A stretch of DNA of 64,000 nucleotides from Microcoleus sp. EPA2 (GTDB taxonomy: Bacteria; Cyanobacteriota; Cyanobacteriia; Cyanobacteriales; Microcoleaceae): NCBI GenBank assembly GCA_020882975.1, contig JAHRFD010000001.1, positions 40,236 to 104,235 on the forward strand. Reading direction: 5' to 3'. The stretch's first letter is position 1. Each line of letters opens with the position of its first letter. Below are positions 41,560 through 49,444 of the stretch, in pieces. The notes under the pieces were generated by a model. That model made no database searches, was not told where the DNA came from, and saw only the letters and a list, made by a program, of their open reading frames with translations. Made by a program: the position numbers and the translations under genes.

Positions 41560-42204
41560 ATGTCTAAATTTGACAAGCCTAGATTTAAAAAGCCTAAATT
41601 TGACGAGGGTCCAAACCAGAGCAAATCCCTAGCTTCCGAAGCAGAGCTTCCTCCGATTCAACTTGATGAAACTATTGTAGCAGGTAGAAAGCAGAAACCA
41701 CTAAATAGCCTTCAGCGTCTATTGATGGAAATCCCTGAATTTAACTTAATTAAACACGCAATGGTCACAGGTATAGATGGAATTACCCTGTTAGATCTCC
41801 AACAATTCGAGCAGAGAATTGCTCAAATATTGAATTCTCAAAGTATTGAAGTCGGTATTAAAAATCTCCTTACCTATTTAGCATACCTCAAAAAACATTT
41901 GGAATTACCCTGTAATGTCACAGGCAGAGAATTGTTTATTTGGGAAGAAGATTTGGGTAGTGATTCGGGCAACAAAAAAGAATATAAAAAAACCACAAAA
42001 ACTCAATCTTCTTACACAGATATCTTTGAAATCAAACAGTTTAAGGATGCTGTTTATCAGAAAAATGGCATCCTTGTAGAGGTAAAGCGTGTCAGCGATA
42101 ACCTAGAATTTGTGTTGCCTTTAGTAAATTTAAAAACCAGTGATGAAAACTCCCCAAATAAGGTTTTTTTGGATGATTATTCACTGTGGTTTATCAATCA
42201 TTGA
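41560..42204 (+). CDS. Conserved hypothetical protein, unrecognised
   Basis: 214 residues. The first ~50 are basic and low-complexity (KFDKPRFKKPKFDEGPN). A helical middle (~50-115: LQRLLMEIPEFNLIKHAM, FEQRIAQILNSQSIEVGIK) is followed by a beta-rich part that ends LDDYSLWFINH. There is no signal peptide, membrane segment or known catalytic motif. Codon use and position look normal, so I believe it is a real gene. It ends at a double-hairpin element shared with the convergent Ycf23 gene. Confidence 0.7.
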   Translation: MSKFDKPRFKKPKFDEGPNQSKSLASEAELPPIQLDETIVAGRKQKPLNSLQRLLMEIPEFNLIKHAMVTGIDGITLLDLQQFEQRIAQILNSQSIEVGIKNLLTYLAYLKKHLELPCNVTGRELFIWEEDLGSDSGNKKEYKKTTKTQSSYTDIFEIKQFKDAVYQKNGILVEVKRVSDNLEFVLPLVNLKTSDENSPNKVFLDDYSLWFINH

Positions 42205-42223
42205 GGCAGATCCAAAGCATCTG

Positions 42224-42275
42224 CGTTACCAGGAAGAGCCTGGTAACGAGTAGAATAGGCCTTCCAGCCTATTCT
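42224..42275. terminator. Double-hairpin element between convergent genes
   Basis: CGTTACCAGG-AAGAG-CCTGGTAACG (42224-42248) and AGAATAGGC-CTTCCA-GCCTATTCT (42252-42275) are two perfect stems. They lie 20 nt past one stop and 34 nt before the stop of the convergent gene, so a bidirectional terminator is likely. A relative (GTTACCAGG-CTCTG-CCTGGTAA plus GAGGC-TCT-GCCTC) occurs at ~47989-48034. Confidence 0.65.
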
Positions 42276-42308
42276 GGACAATGCTAAAAGATATCAGTTG
42301 GAAGCTGT

Positions 42309-43064
42309 TTAAATGGAAGTAGCTAAGTGCGATCGCTCTACCTTGGCTAAAGCTTCAACCAAACTGCGAACAGCGGCGATCATCGCGACTTCGCTATTAA
42401 GTTGACTGATGGCAGAACCGACACCAATACCCGCTGCACCGGCGCCAATAGCCAGGGGTGCTGTGACGTTGGAGATGCCAGAAGCGCAAAGTACCGGAAC
42501 CGATACGGCGCGGGAAATTTCAAAGGCGGCGGCTAAAGTAGGCGCTGCTTTTTCAATCAATCCCAAAGTGCCGGCGTGAACTGGTTGAGCACTCGTACCG
42601 CCTTCTGTTTGGATAATATCAGCGCCAGCTTTGACTAATTCTGTGGCTAATTGCACCTGTTGGTCCAAGGTCAAAATATGGGGAACAGTTACAGAAAGGG
42701 TGATGTTGGGAAGTAGCGATCGAGTTTGGCGAGTCAACTCCAAAACTTCTTCAGCTTCAAAGCGGCGACCTGAAGCGTAGAAAGAGTCAAAGTTACCAAT
42801 TTCAATCAAATCTGCACCGGCTTTTACCGCAGAGACAAACTTTTCGGGTTCCACCGCCGATACACAAATTGGCAAATTTGTCAATGTTTTTGCCATGATT
42901 ACCAAATCGCGATCGGCTGCAATATCAACAAATGTTGCACCGCCGAGATCCGCTGCTTTGACAACAGCCGCAACTCTGGCGGCATCAAAATTATTCAAAC
43001 CGCTGATAATTTTCAGGGCGCGGCCTTGCTCAAATGCGCGCTGCAATTTAGGATTTACAGTCAT
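42309..43064 (-). CDS. ycf23: Ycf23/DUF561 family TIM-barrel protein
   Basis: 251 residues. The start MTVNPKLQRAFEQGRALKII and the barrel strands VDIAADRDLV, PICVSAVEP, KAGADLIEIGNFDSFY, NITLSVTVPHILTLDQQ, KAGADIIQTEGGTS and VPVLCASGISNVTAPLA match the cyanobacterial and plastid Ycf23 family. The fold is that of FMN-dependent nitronate monooxygenase-like barrels, but no reaction is established. The protein is soluble and complete. It is convergent with 41560-42204 and divergent from the AAA ATPase at 43251. Confidence 0.85.
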   Translation of the reverse strand: MTVNPKLQRAFEQGRALKIISGLNNFDAARVAAVVKAADLGGATFVDIAADRDLVIMAKTLTNLPICVSAVEPEKFVSAVKAGADLIEIGNFDSFYASGRRFEAEEVLELTRQTRSLLPNITLSVTVPHILTLDQQVQLATELVKAGADIIQTEGGTSAQPVHAGTLGLIEKAAPTLAAAFEISRAVSVPVLCASGISNVTAPLAIGAGAAGIGVGSAISQLNSEVAMIAAVRSLVEALAKVERSHLATSI

Positions 43065-43250
43065 CGTTAGTTTTCCAACTTAGAAAATTTCGTAAAATCA
43101 TTTTGACACAGACTTGAGCACTTGGTGATTTTTAATAATTAATTCTTAATTACCTAGTGACTATCGCAATTTGTAGACATTATGGAAAAAAGCGTTCGGG
43201 CGGAGTAAAATTGTGCATATTAAGATTCTACAAGCTCAAGTACCAAAAAT

Positions 43251-44408
43251 ATGAACACATTTGAGCGTCTAAAGATCGATGGGTTTCGCCGTTTGTTTTC
43301 AGCAGAGGTGGAAATGCGACCTCTGACAGTGATGATTGGTGCTAACGGTGTTGGGAAAAGTTCTTTTTTAGAAATATTCTCACTTCTAGCAGCATCAGCC
43401 AAGGGTCAGTTACAATCAAAAATTTCCGAATTAGGCGGTCTAAGTCAGATTGTAACAGTAGACCGGGCTGATAGCGTATCAATCTCCTTATTGATGCCTA
43501 TAGAGAATCAGGAACCCCTCAACTATTATCTAAAAATCGCAACCAAAGGTCAGTTCTATGAAATTGGTTTAGAAACCCTCATTCAACAGCGCAATCCCGA
43601 TGCTGTTCAACCTTTTAAATATATTGAATCTCGCGGTTTAGATGTCAGATATTTTAGTCCAGAAGATGAAAAGCTACTAAGCCCAAACTGGCAACACAAT
43701 CCTTACGAAACATCCCTCGCCCAAGTTCCTAAGATGTATCGGGAACCGGAAACCTTGAGGCAAAATTTAGCTTCATGTAGCTTCTATAAAGCATGGGAAT
43801 TAAATTTATCGCCTCAAAGTCCCATCCGTTTACCTCAATCGATGCGGCCTGCAACTTTGCCCGGTAGTAAGGGAGAAGATTTAGTTTCATGCCTCTATTA
43901 TCTGCGAGAAACCGATCGAAATCGATTTGAAATTATCGAAGATACGCTTGCTGCGGCATTTCCTGATTTTGAAAGGTTGAGTTTTCCGCCAGTAGCGGCA
44001 GGAACTTTGGCTATGACTTGGAAGGATAGAAATTTTTCTTATCCTTTTTATATGCACCAACTCTCCGAAGGAACACTGCGGTTTCTGTGGTTAATAACTC
44101 TACTACAAAGTCGAGATTTGACTGCTATCACGCTGATTGATGAGCCGGAAGTTAGTTTACATCCAGAGTTGTTACAACTACTAGCTCATGCTATGAGAGA
44201 AGCTTCTCAAAGAACTCAATTAATTGTCGCAACTCATTCCGATCGCCTAATCCGATTTTTACAACCTCATGAGGTGCTAGTTTGTGATTCTGAAGATGGT
44301 TTGGCGACTCTAACTTGGGCTGACTCTATAGACTTAGAACACTGGTTAAAAGATTATAGCTTGGATCAGCTTTGGGCAATGAATATCATTGGAGGCAGAC
44401 CGTTCTGA
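43251..44408 (+). CDS. Stand-alone AAA family ATPase (AAA_21 type)
   Basis: 385 residues. The N-terminus FERLKIDGFRRLFSAEVEM and Walker A GANGVGKSSF (30-39) are typical of RecF/SMC-like chromosomally encoded AAA_21 proteins. Later come the signature-like QLSEGTLRFLWLITLL, Walker B ITLIDEPEVSLHPEL and the switch LIVATHSDRLIRFL. It is related in design to the ATPase at 11610-12827 but not closely similar, and it has no adjacent nuclease gene. Members have been predicted to act in DNA maintenance or defence; nothing in the neighbourhood decides this. Confidence 0.88.
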   Translation: MNTFERLKIDGFRRLFSAEVEMRPLTVMIGANGVGKSSFLEIFSLLAASAKGQLQSKISELGGLSQIVTVDRADSVSISLLMPIENQEPLNYYLKIATKGQFYEIGLETLIQQRNPDAVQPFKYIESRGLDVRYFSPEDEKLLSPNWQHNPYETSLAQVPKMYREPETLRQNLASCSFYKAWELNLSPQSPIRLPQSMRPATLPGSKGEDLVSCLYYLRETDRNRFEIIEDTLAAAFPDFERLSFPPVAAGTLAMTWKDRNFSYPFYMHQLSEGTLRFLWLITLLQSRDLTAITLIDEPEVSLHPELLQLLAHAMREASQRTQLIVATHSDRLIRFLQPHEVLVCDSEDGLATLTWADSIDLEHWLKDYSLDQLWAMNIIGGRPF

Positions 44409-44462
44409 ATACTATTTTATCTTTGTGTGACGGTGAATTGATTCCTTGACCTCATCCCTAAA

Positions 44463-44488
44463 ACAAAAGACCCCCAAAGATGGAGGTC
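44463..44488 (-). terminator. Terminator of the WGxxGxxG gene
   Basis: On the minus strand GACCTCC-ATCTTT-GGGGGTC (44488-44469) forms a 7-bp stem with one G-U pair, followed by TTTTGTTTT. It lies about 80 nt past the stop of the 44569-44871 gene. Confidence 0.65.
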
Positions 44489-44568
44489 AAGAAATTCCTA
44501 TTTACGATCGCACAGGTGAAAAAACCCTGTCCCTGTATAATGCTCACAGCCAACATCCTAAAGTAGGA

Positions 44569-44871
44569 TTAGTATTCAGTGCGAACAGAGGGGTCGCGAT
44601 CGGTAGTAGTGTAGTTGACAGTTTCTGTTTCCTTGCGGGGCATCAAACCGAACAAACCAGACAAACCGAGCAATCCCAACCATCCCCAGTCAAAATCGCG
44701 ATCGGACTCTGTACGGTAAACATCGGAGCCAGGAGTTGTGGTAGTTGTAGTGCTGTTAGTACCAGGAGCTGTATTGGTCTGAGCAGCAGCAGGCAAGTTA
44801 GCTGGTACAATGGCTAAACCAGCAGCAATAATTCCTGCACCAATAACTTTAGATAAATCAGAACGTTTCAT
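44569..44871 (-). CDS. WGxxGxxG-motif exported small protein
   Basis: 100 residues. A clear signal peptide (KVIGAGIIAAGLAIVPANLPAAAQ) ends near residue 31. A Thr-rich spacer (STTTTTTPGSD) leads to DFDWGWLGLLGLSGLFGLM (~60-78), the WGxxGxxG membrane motif found in short cyanobacterial and other bacterial envelope proteins. A polar tail with RKETETVNYTTTDRD follows. The role is unknown; the motif may act as a C-terminal membrane anchor. Monocistronic. Confidence 0.8.
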   Translation of the reverse strand: MKRSDLSKVIGAGIIAAGLAIVPANLPAAAQTNTAPGTNSTTTTTTPGSDVYRTESDRDFDWGWLGLLGLSGLFGLMPRKETETVNYTTTDRDPSVRTEY

Positions 44872-45146
44872 AACTAAAAATGCTGTGTGTGGGCAAAATC
44901 TTTAACTATCACTACTATATCGATCGCCAACTCCAGTAAAATCCACCTGTAGCTATAAACTGTGGTAAATTCCAGCTATTACTATAGGTCCATTACCCAC
45001 TCCATCGAACCCTAGTGTGTAGCATCAACAGCGGATATAGGGGTAGGGGAATCTGATTGGACAAGGAAGAAAACAAGTCAACCGTGCGGTACACTCAGAT
45101 ATTGCAAGGAAAACAGTTGCAGATCGATCGACGGAGATAAAAACTT

Positions 45147-45791
45147 TTGGGCATAGAGCTACGCAGCTACGTCTTTCTAGACAACTTACAGCCACAGCAC
45201 GCAGCATACATAGGCACTGTCGCGGCCGGATTCTTGCCGCTACCGGGGGATGCGTCGCTGTGGATAGAAATCTCGCCCGGTATCGAAATTAACCGAATTA
45301 CCGATGTCGCCCTCAAATCTGCCTCTGTGCGCCCAGGAGTACAGATAGTCGAACGCTTGTACGGTCTTCTGGAAGTGCATTCAAGCCAGCAGGGGGAAAC
45401 CAGGGCTGCGGGAAAAGCGATTCTAGAATTCATCGGAGTTCGCAGAGAAGAATGTATCAAACCGCGAGTTATTTCCAGCCAAATTATTCGCAACATCGAC
45501 GCCCACCAAACGCAATTAATTAACCGCACCCGCCGGGGACAATTACTGCTGGCGGGACAAACGCTTTACGTATTAGAAGTAGAACCCGCAGCCTATGCTG
45601 CACTAGCGGCAAATGAAGCCGAAAAAGGCGCATCTATTAATATTCTAGAGGTTCAGGCTGTAGGCAGTTTTGGACGGCTGTACCTAGGCGGAGCAGAACG
45701 AGATATTATCGCAGGTTCCCAGGCGGCAATTGCGGCAATTGAAGGTGTGGCCGGTCGGGACAATCCAGCAATTTTTGGACGAAAAGAATAG
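45147..45791 (+). CDS. ccmP: Carboxysome shell protein CcmP (tandem BMC domains)
   Basis: 214 residues from a TTG start at 45147, with GGAG 10 nt upstream; no ATG lies near. Two BMC-fold halves: ~1-95 ([49 protein letters not shown]) and ~105-205 ([48 protein letters not shown]). This matches CcmP, whose trimers stack into a double layer with a gated pore proposed to pass larger metabolites such as RuBP and 3-PGA across the beta-carboxysome shell. It lies outside the main ccm cluster, as in other cyanobacteria. The pentapeptide gene starts 19 nt after it. Confidence 0.93.
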   Translation: MGIELRSYVFLDNLQPQHAAYIGTVAAGFLPLPGDASLWIEISPGIEINRITDVALKSASVRPGVQIVERLYGLLEVHSSQQGETRAAGKAILEFIGVRREECIKPRVISSQIIRNIDAHQTQLINRTRRGQLLLAGQTLYVLEVEPAAYAALAANEAEKGASINILEVQAVGSFGRLYLGGAERDIIAGSQAAIAAIEGVAGRDNPAIFGRKE

Positions 45792-45810
45792 CCATTAAAG
45801 GAGAGTAATT

Positions 45811-46557
45811 ATGGCAAATAAAGAGCATTTGGCACTGCTGAAACGGGGTGCTGTAACCTGGATTGAATGGAGAAATATTCACCCAGATATCGAGCCAGAT
45901 CTGAGTGAAGCAAACCTGGCGGAAGCAAATCTGCGAGGCGCGCATCTTGGGCGATCGAACCTGTTTAAAATCGACTTATTCAAAGCTAAATTGATTGCAG
46001 CCAACCTCACTGAAGCTAATCTCAGTCTAGCAAATCTAGCAGGTACCCTACTGCTCGAAACAAACTTAGTCAAAGCTAATTTAACTGGAACCAACCTCCA
46101 GGAAGCCGACTTGAGAGGAGCCGATTTGAGTCTAGCAAATTTAATCGGGGCAGATATGAGCGCAGCCAATCTCCAAAATACCGATTTAGCAGATGCTAGT
46201 TTAATCGGTACGGTGATGTGTGGAGTTAAGGCGACAGGAGCCAACTTGAATAATGCTAATCTGAGTCAAGCTAATCTCAGTCAAGCAGAGTTGATTGAGG
46301 CGCATTTTTATAGTGCTAATTTCTATAAAGCTAATCTCGTAGAAGCTCACCTAACGGGAGCTTATCTTTTTAGGGCTAATCTGAGTTTTTCTCAGTTGAA
46401 AGGTGCTGATTTACGGTGGACAAACCTTGGCAAAGCTGACTTGAGTGGAGCTAATTTGGCGGGGGCGAATCTGAGAGGAGCCAATTTGAAAGGAGCCAAT
46501 TTATCGGAAGCTATTTTGACCAAAACTATGATGCCGGATGGTAGTATTGTTCTCTAA
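45811..46557 (+). CDS. Pentapeptide repeat protein
   Basis: 248 residues. From residue ~30 to ~240 the chain is almost entirely A(D/N)LxX pentapeptides (for example EANLAEANLRGAHLGRSNLF, ADLRWTNLGKADLSGANLAG), about 40 units, which fold into a right-handed quadrilateral beta-helix. The N-terminus (HLALLKRGAVTWIEWR) is the short helical cap often seen before such repeats in cyanobacteria. There is no signal peptide. The GGAGAG ribosome site and the 19-nt gap suggest co-transcription with ccmP. Biochemical roles of these proteins are mostly unknown. Confidence 0.9.
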   Translation: MANKEHLALLKRGAVTWIEWRNIHPDIEPDLSEANLAEANLRGAHLGRSNLFKIDLFKAKLIAANLTEANLSLANLAGTLLLETNLVKANLTGTNLQEADLRGADLSLANLIGADMSAANLQNTDLADASLIGTVMCGVKATGANLNNANLSQANLSQAELIEAHFYSANFYKANLVEAHLTGAYLFRANLSFSQLKGADLRWTNLGKADLSGANLAGANLRGANLKGANLSEAILTKTMMPDGSIVL

Positions 46558-46745
46558 GTTATTGGTTATTAGTTATTAGTTATTAGTTATTGGTTATTAG
46601 TTATTAGAAATAACAAGTAACCATTCGATGAAGCTGAGGGAGCATCCCGATTTTGCATAGGCGAAGCTGAGCGGGTACCGCAACTAACAACTAACAACTA
46701 ACAAGTAACCAATGACTTAGAACTTCTGCTATAAATCCTAGGCCC
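46558..46745. repeat. Heptamer repeats between convergent genes
   Basis: TTATTAG/TTATTGG heptamers (about seven units) occupy 46558-46608, and AACTAAC heptamers (about four) lie at 46681-46706. The two sets are roughly inverse in sequence and could pair. No gene is seen. Confidence 0.8.
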
Positions 46746-47276
46746 TTAATTTCGGCGATTGGGTGATATTTGATACAACCCTCTAACAGGGCCCGGCACT
46801 GCTTGTGGCTGTTGCTCGGAAGTGGGCAACTGTTCTTGCACTCCGGTAGCAGTAGGGAAACAGCCACTGGGCTGGGGTGCGAATTGGCAAGCTGGAGGCA
46901 GTGCCATTACGGAGGAGTCGAAGGGATTGACTGCATCTGGAACCCGGAGAATTGGATCGCTGGAAACTTGGCGCTGCATCATTTGTCGGTAAAAGCCGTT
47001 GACGCGACTAGCGTCCCGCTCGATTTCTTTTTCGGGAAAGGCAACTACGCCGCTGGGGGAACCGATGCCTAAATAGTCGCCGAAGTAACCTTGGAGGCTG
47101 ACGTTGTGGTAAAAGTCTCCTGAGCTCTGAAAGAATTGCCGATTGAAATCGTCGGAGATAGGGTGAAATCTGGCTGGTTCTGCTTGGGCTGGTTTCACGG
47201 ATGCCAAGGTGGCAGAAACGGCTGTCATCATCAATATACTACTTAAGCTTTTTAACTTGTGGCCCATGATATTCAA
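46746..47276 (-). CDS. Exported cyanobacterial hypothetical protein
   Basis: 176 residues. A signal peptide (SLSSILMMTAVSATLASVKPAQAEP) is cut near residue 33. The mature part has FHPISDDFNRQFFQSSGDFY, FGDYLGIGSP and a pair of cysteines (PPACQFAPQPSGCFP, ~129-140) that may form a disulfide. The C-terminus is Pro/Gln-rich. No known domain is recognised. The two early Met codons (residues 1 and 4) make the exact start uncertain. It is divergent from pyrE. Confidence 0.75.
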   Translation of the reverse strand: MNIMGHKLKSLSSILMMTAVSATLASVKPAQAEPARFHPISDDFNRQFFQSSGDFYHNVSLQGYFGDYLGIGSPSGVVAFPEKEIERDASRVNGFYRQMMQRQVSSDPILRVPDAVNPFDSSVMALPPACQFAPQPSGCFPTATGVQEQLPTSEQQPQAVPGPVRGLYQISPNRRN

Positions 47277-47351
47277 GCTTCTAAATTAATTACGGTTCCA
47301 ATATAGACTGATTATCGGCAGATTATTCTTGTTTTGTACACGGTGTCAGTT

Positions 47352-47927
47352 ATGAATGTTGAAGATTTGAAGGTGGGGCGCGATCGACTTTTGGATTTGT
47401 TGTGTTCTTTTGCCTATCGTGAGGGGGATTTTGTGTTGTCTTCGGGACAAAAAAGCTCCTATTACATTAACTGCAAACCGGTGACTCTGCATCCTGAAGG
47501 TGCTTTGGCGACGGGGAGGTTGCTGTTGTCGATGCTGTCGGCGGATGTGGAGGCTGTGGCTGGTTTGACTTTGGGGGCCGATCCAATTGTAACTGCGGTG
47601 AGTGTGGTTTCGGCTTTGGGCGATCGACCAATACCAGCTTTGATTGTCAGAAAGGAAGCCAAAGGACATGGAACAATGGCGTATATTGAGGGGCCAACGC
47701 TGTCTGAGGGTGCGAAAGTGGTGGTTTTGGAGGATGTGGTGACGACGGGTAAGTCGGCGATGCAGGCGGTGGAGAGGCTGCGGGGTGCGGGTTATAAGGT
47801 CGATCGCATTTTGTCTCTGATCGATAGAGAGCAAGGTGGGGCCGAGTTTTATCGCTCTGTTGGGTTAGATTTTGAGACGGTGTTTACGATTAAGGATATT
47901 CAGGAGTGGATGGCTAATAAGTCCTAA
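47352..47927 (+). CDS. pyrE: Orotate phosphoribosyltransferase
   Basis: 191 residues from the ATG at 47352 (MNVEDLKVGRDRLLDLL); an in-frame TTG six codons upstream has no ribosome site. Motifs: SSGQKSSYYINCKPVT, the substrate region GLTLGADPIVTA, catalytic IVRKEAKGHGT (Lys/Lys/His loop), and the PRPP-binding VVVLEDVVTTGKSAMQA. It converts orotate and PRPP to OMP in pyrimidine synthesis. The last ~27 codons have a diverged second copy at 48131-48214. An internal piece of the dispersed repeat family starts right after its stop. Confidence 0.96.
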   Translation: MNVEDLKVGRDRLLDLLCSFAYREGDFVLSSGQKSSYYINCKPVTLHPEGALATGRLLLSMLSADVEAVAGLTLGADPIVTAVSVVSALGDRPIPALIVRKEAKGHGTMAYIEGPTLSEGAKVVVLEDVVTTGKSAMQAVERLRGAGYKVDRILSLIDREQGGAEFYRSVGLDFETVFTIKDIQEWMANKS

Positions 47928-48082
47928 GATTTAAGCAACCGCGAAGGCGCGAAGAACGCGAAGGAAGAGAAAGAAGAAGAAGATGCTAGTTACCAGGCTC
48001 TGCCTGGTAATGAATATCTAGAGGCTCTGCCTCGATCAAAAAATAGTAGAATATCTGAGGTTTGACTGCCCGCTTAATCGCC
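47928..48082. repeat. Dispersed-repeat fragment and double-hairpin element after pyrE
   Basis: 47937-47972 matches the interior of the ~103-bp element (AACCGCGAAGGCGCGAAGAA) but lacks both ends. At ~47989-48034 two hairpins of the same type as 42224-42275 follow (GTTACCAGG-CTCTG-CCTGGTAA, GAGGC-TCT-GCCTC); these may terminate pyrE transcription. Confidence 0.6.
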
Positions 48083-48214
48083 ATGCAAAAAATCTGTTTC
48101 ATTGACTTATTCGGAGGAATAGGTGGCATGAGATTTTATCGCTCTGTTGGCTTGGATTTTGAGGCGGTGTTTACGATTAAGGATCTGCAAAAGTGGATGG
48201 CTGCTAAGAAATAG
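48083..48214 (+). pseudogene. Chimeric remnant: methyltransferase N-terminus fused in frame to PyrE C-terminus
   Basis: The frame starts ATG at 48083 and ends TAG at 48212-48214 (43 residues). Residues 1-17 (MQKICFIDLFGGIGGMR) match the start of the methyltransferase at 49445 (MKKIRFIDLFAGIGGMR); 46 of 51 bases agree. Residues 18-43 (FYRSVGLDFEAVFTIKDL...) match the end of PyrE (FYRSVGLDFETVFTIKDI...); 66 of 75 bases agree over the aligned codons. The join lies at AGA/TTT. Both halves are diverged, so this is a recombination scar from related sequences, not a recent local copy. The peptide is unlikely to be functional. Confidence 0.85.
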
Positions 48215-48338
48215 GCAAAAGTGCGATCGCCAGCCTCCTCCCCAGAAGAATCGCGTCAACTGCCGCCGAACATTTAATAGAGAGAACGGCGGGCGATCGC
48301 ATCAAACTCACATCACTCACTACCACACAAAACCCAAA

Positions 48339-49391
48339 ATGTCAAATCAAAATTACAGAAGAACAGTTGAAGAAATCCGTGAGTTAGCTTCTATGTTTTG
48401 GCCTTCCGACTTATCTCAAAAGGAAGCAGAACTGAGTGTCATACCAAAATTGATAGAAACTCAAGATCAATTTATTGCTATTCTTAGCGTCACTGTTTCG
48501 GAGTTAAGCGGATTATTTCAAATAGTAGACTCTTCAACACTTTCAGCAAATATGTTCCTGAAGCATTTAATTGTACTGGCAGACTTTGGGGGAGAAATGA
48601 TCAAAAGAGTGAATAGTCAATTTAATTCTCTCTTCCCATTAAATAGATTAGATTACCTTTGGAATCTGCAAACTTACTCTTATCAATTTACTTCCTTACC
48701 AGTAACAGGTCAACTAACAAATAATAAATTAGGGATTGACGGTAAAAATATACTCCAAAATCAATCTCTATCTTTCGTACACAAAGATTTAATAATGATT
48801 CTTTTATTCGGTGCTAGTTCAATGAATGAAAAAAGCGCTGAGGTTTTAGCCAAATGTGAAATTGGTAATTACTTAGGTCAACCCGATAAATTAAATAAGT
48901 TTATTAAACAACGATATATCTGGGTTAGCCGGATAACTTCTGGGTCACAATCAAATACTTTAGGTCAAATCGCTCAAAACTTTGTCAAAGAATACTTGCA
49001 AGATAATTTAGGAATTATAGATATCGCTATTAGACCTAACGGTCATTTACCAGGCGTTAGACATACCGACCAAGAAAGCGAAAAAGGACTAACAACATTT
49101 GATCTGGTTATTTCTAAACAAGATAAGTTTGTTGCAATAGAGATTAGCTTTCAGGTAACAACAAATAGTGTAATTGAACGTAAAGCTGGACAAGCAAGAT
49201 CTAGATTCGAGCAAATTGAAAATGCAGGTTATAAAATGGCTTATGTCATTGATGGTGCTGGTAACTTTGAAAGAGAAAATGCAATCAGAACCTTGTGTAC
49301 ATATAGTCATTGCACAGTTGCATTTTCCCATAATGAACTTAATGTACTTTGCGAGTTCTTGACGGATTACTTTGCGCCTAACAATGAGTAA
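48339..49391 (+). CDS. Probable type II restriction endonuclease (PD-(D/E)XK type)
   Basis: 350 residues from the ATG at 48339; the frame extends upstream through sequence overlapping the pyrE remnant, but without protein-like features. The C-terminal third contains TTFDLVISKQDKFVAIEISF, compatible with a D-(x)n-ExS/Q variant of the PD-(D/E)XK core, followed by VIERKAGQARSRF and MAYVIDGAGNF. The gene is A/T-rich and ends 53 bp before a cytosine-C5 methyltransferase on the same strand, the classic type II pair. The recognition site cannot be told from the sequence. If the upstream assignment is wrong it would be a helper or regulator of the methyltransferase. Confidence 0.72.
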   Translation: MSNQNYRRTVEEIRELASMFWPSDLSQKEAELSVIPKLIETQDQFIAILSVTVSELSGLFQIVDSSTLSANMFLKHLIVLADFGGEMIKRVNSQFNSLFPLNRLDYLWNLQTYSYQFTSLPVTGQLTNNKLGIDGKNILQNQSLSFVHKDLIMILLFGASSMNEKSAEVLAKCEIGNYLGQPDKLNKFIKQRYIWVSRITSGSQSNTLGQIAQNFVKEYLQDNLGIIDIAIRPNGHLPGVRHTDQESEKGLTTFDLVISKQDKFVAIEISFQVTTNSVIERKAGQARSRFEQIENAGYKMAYVIDGAGNFERENAIRTLCTYSHCTVAFSHNELNVLCEFLTDYFAPNNE

Positions 49392-49444
49392 AGAGATGCT
49401 ATGCTTAAGAAAGCGTGTGAAAATCTAAACTAACTAAAATTACT

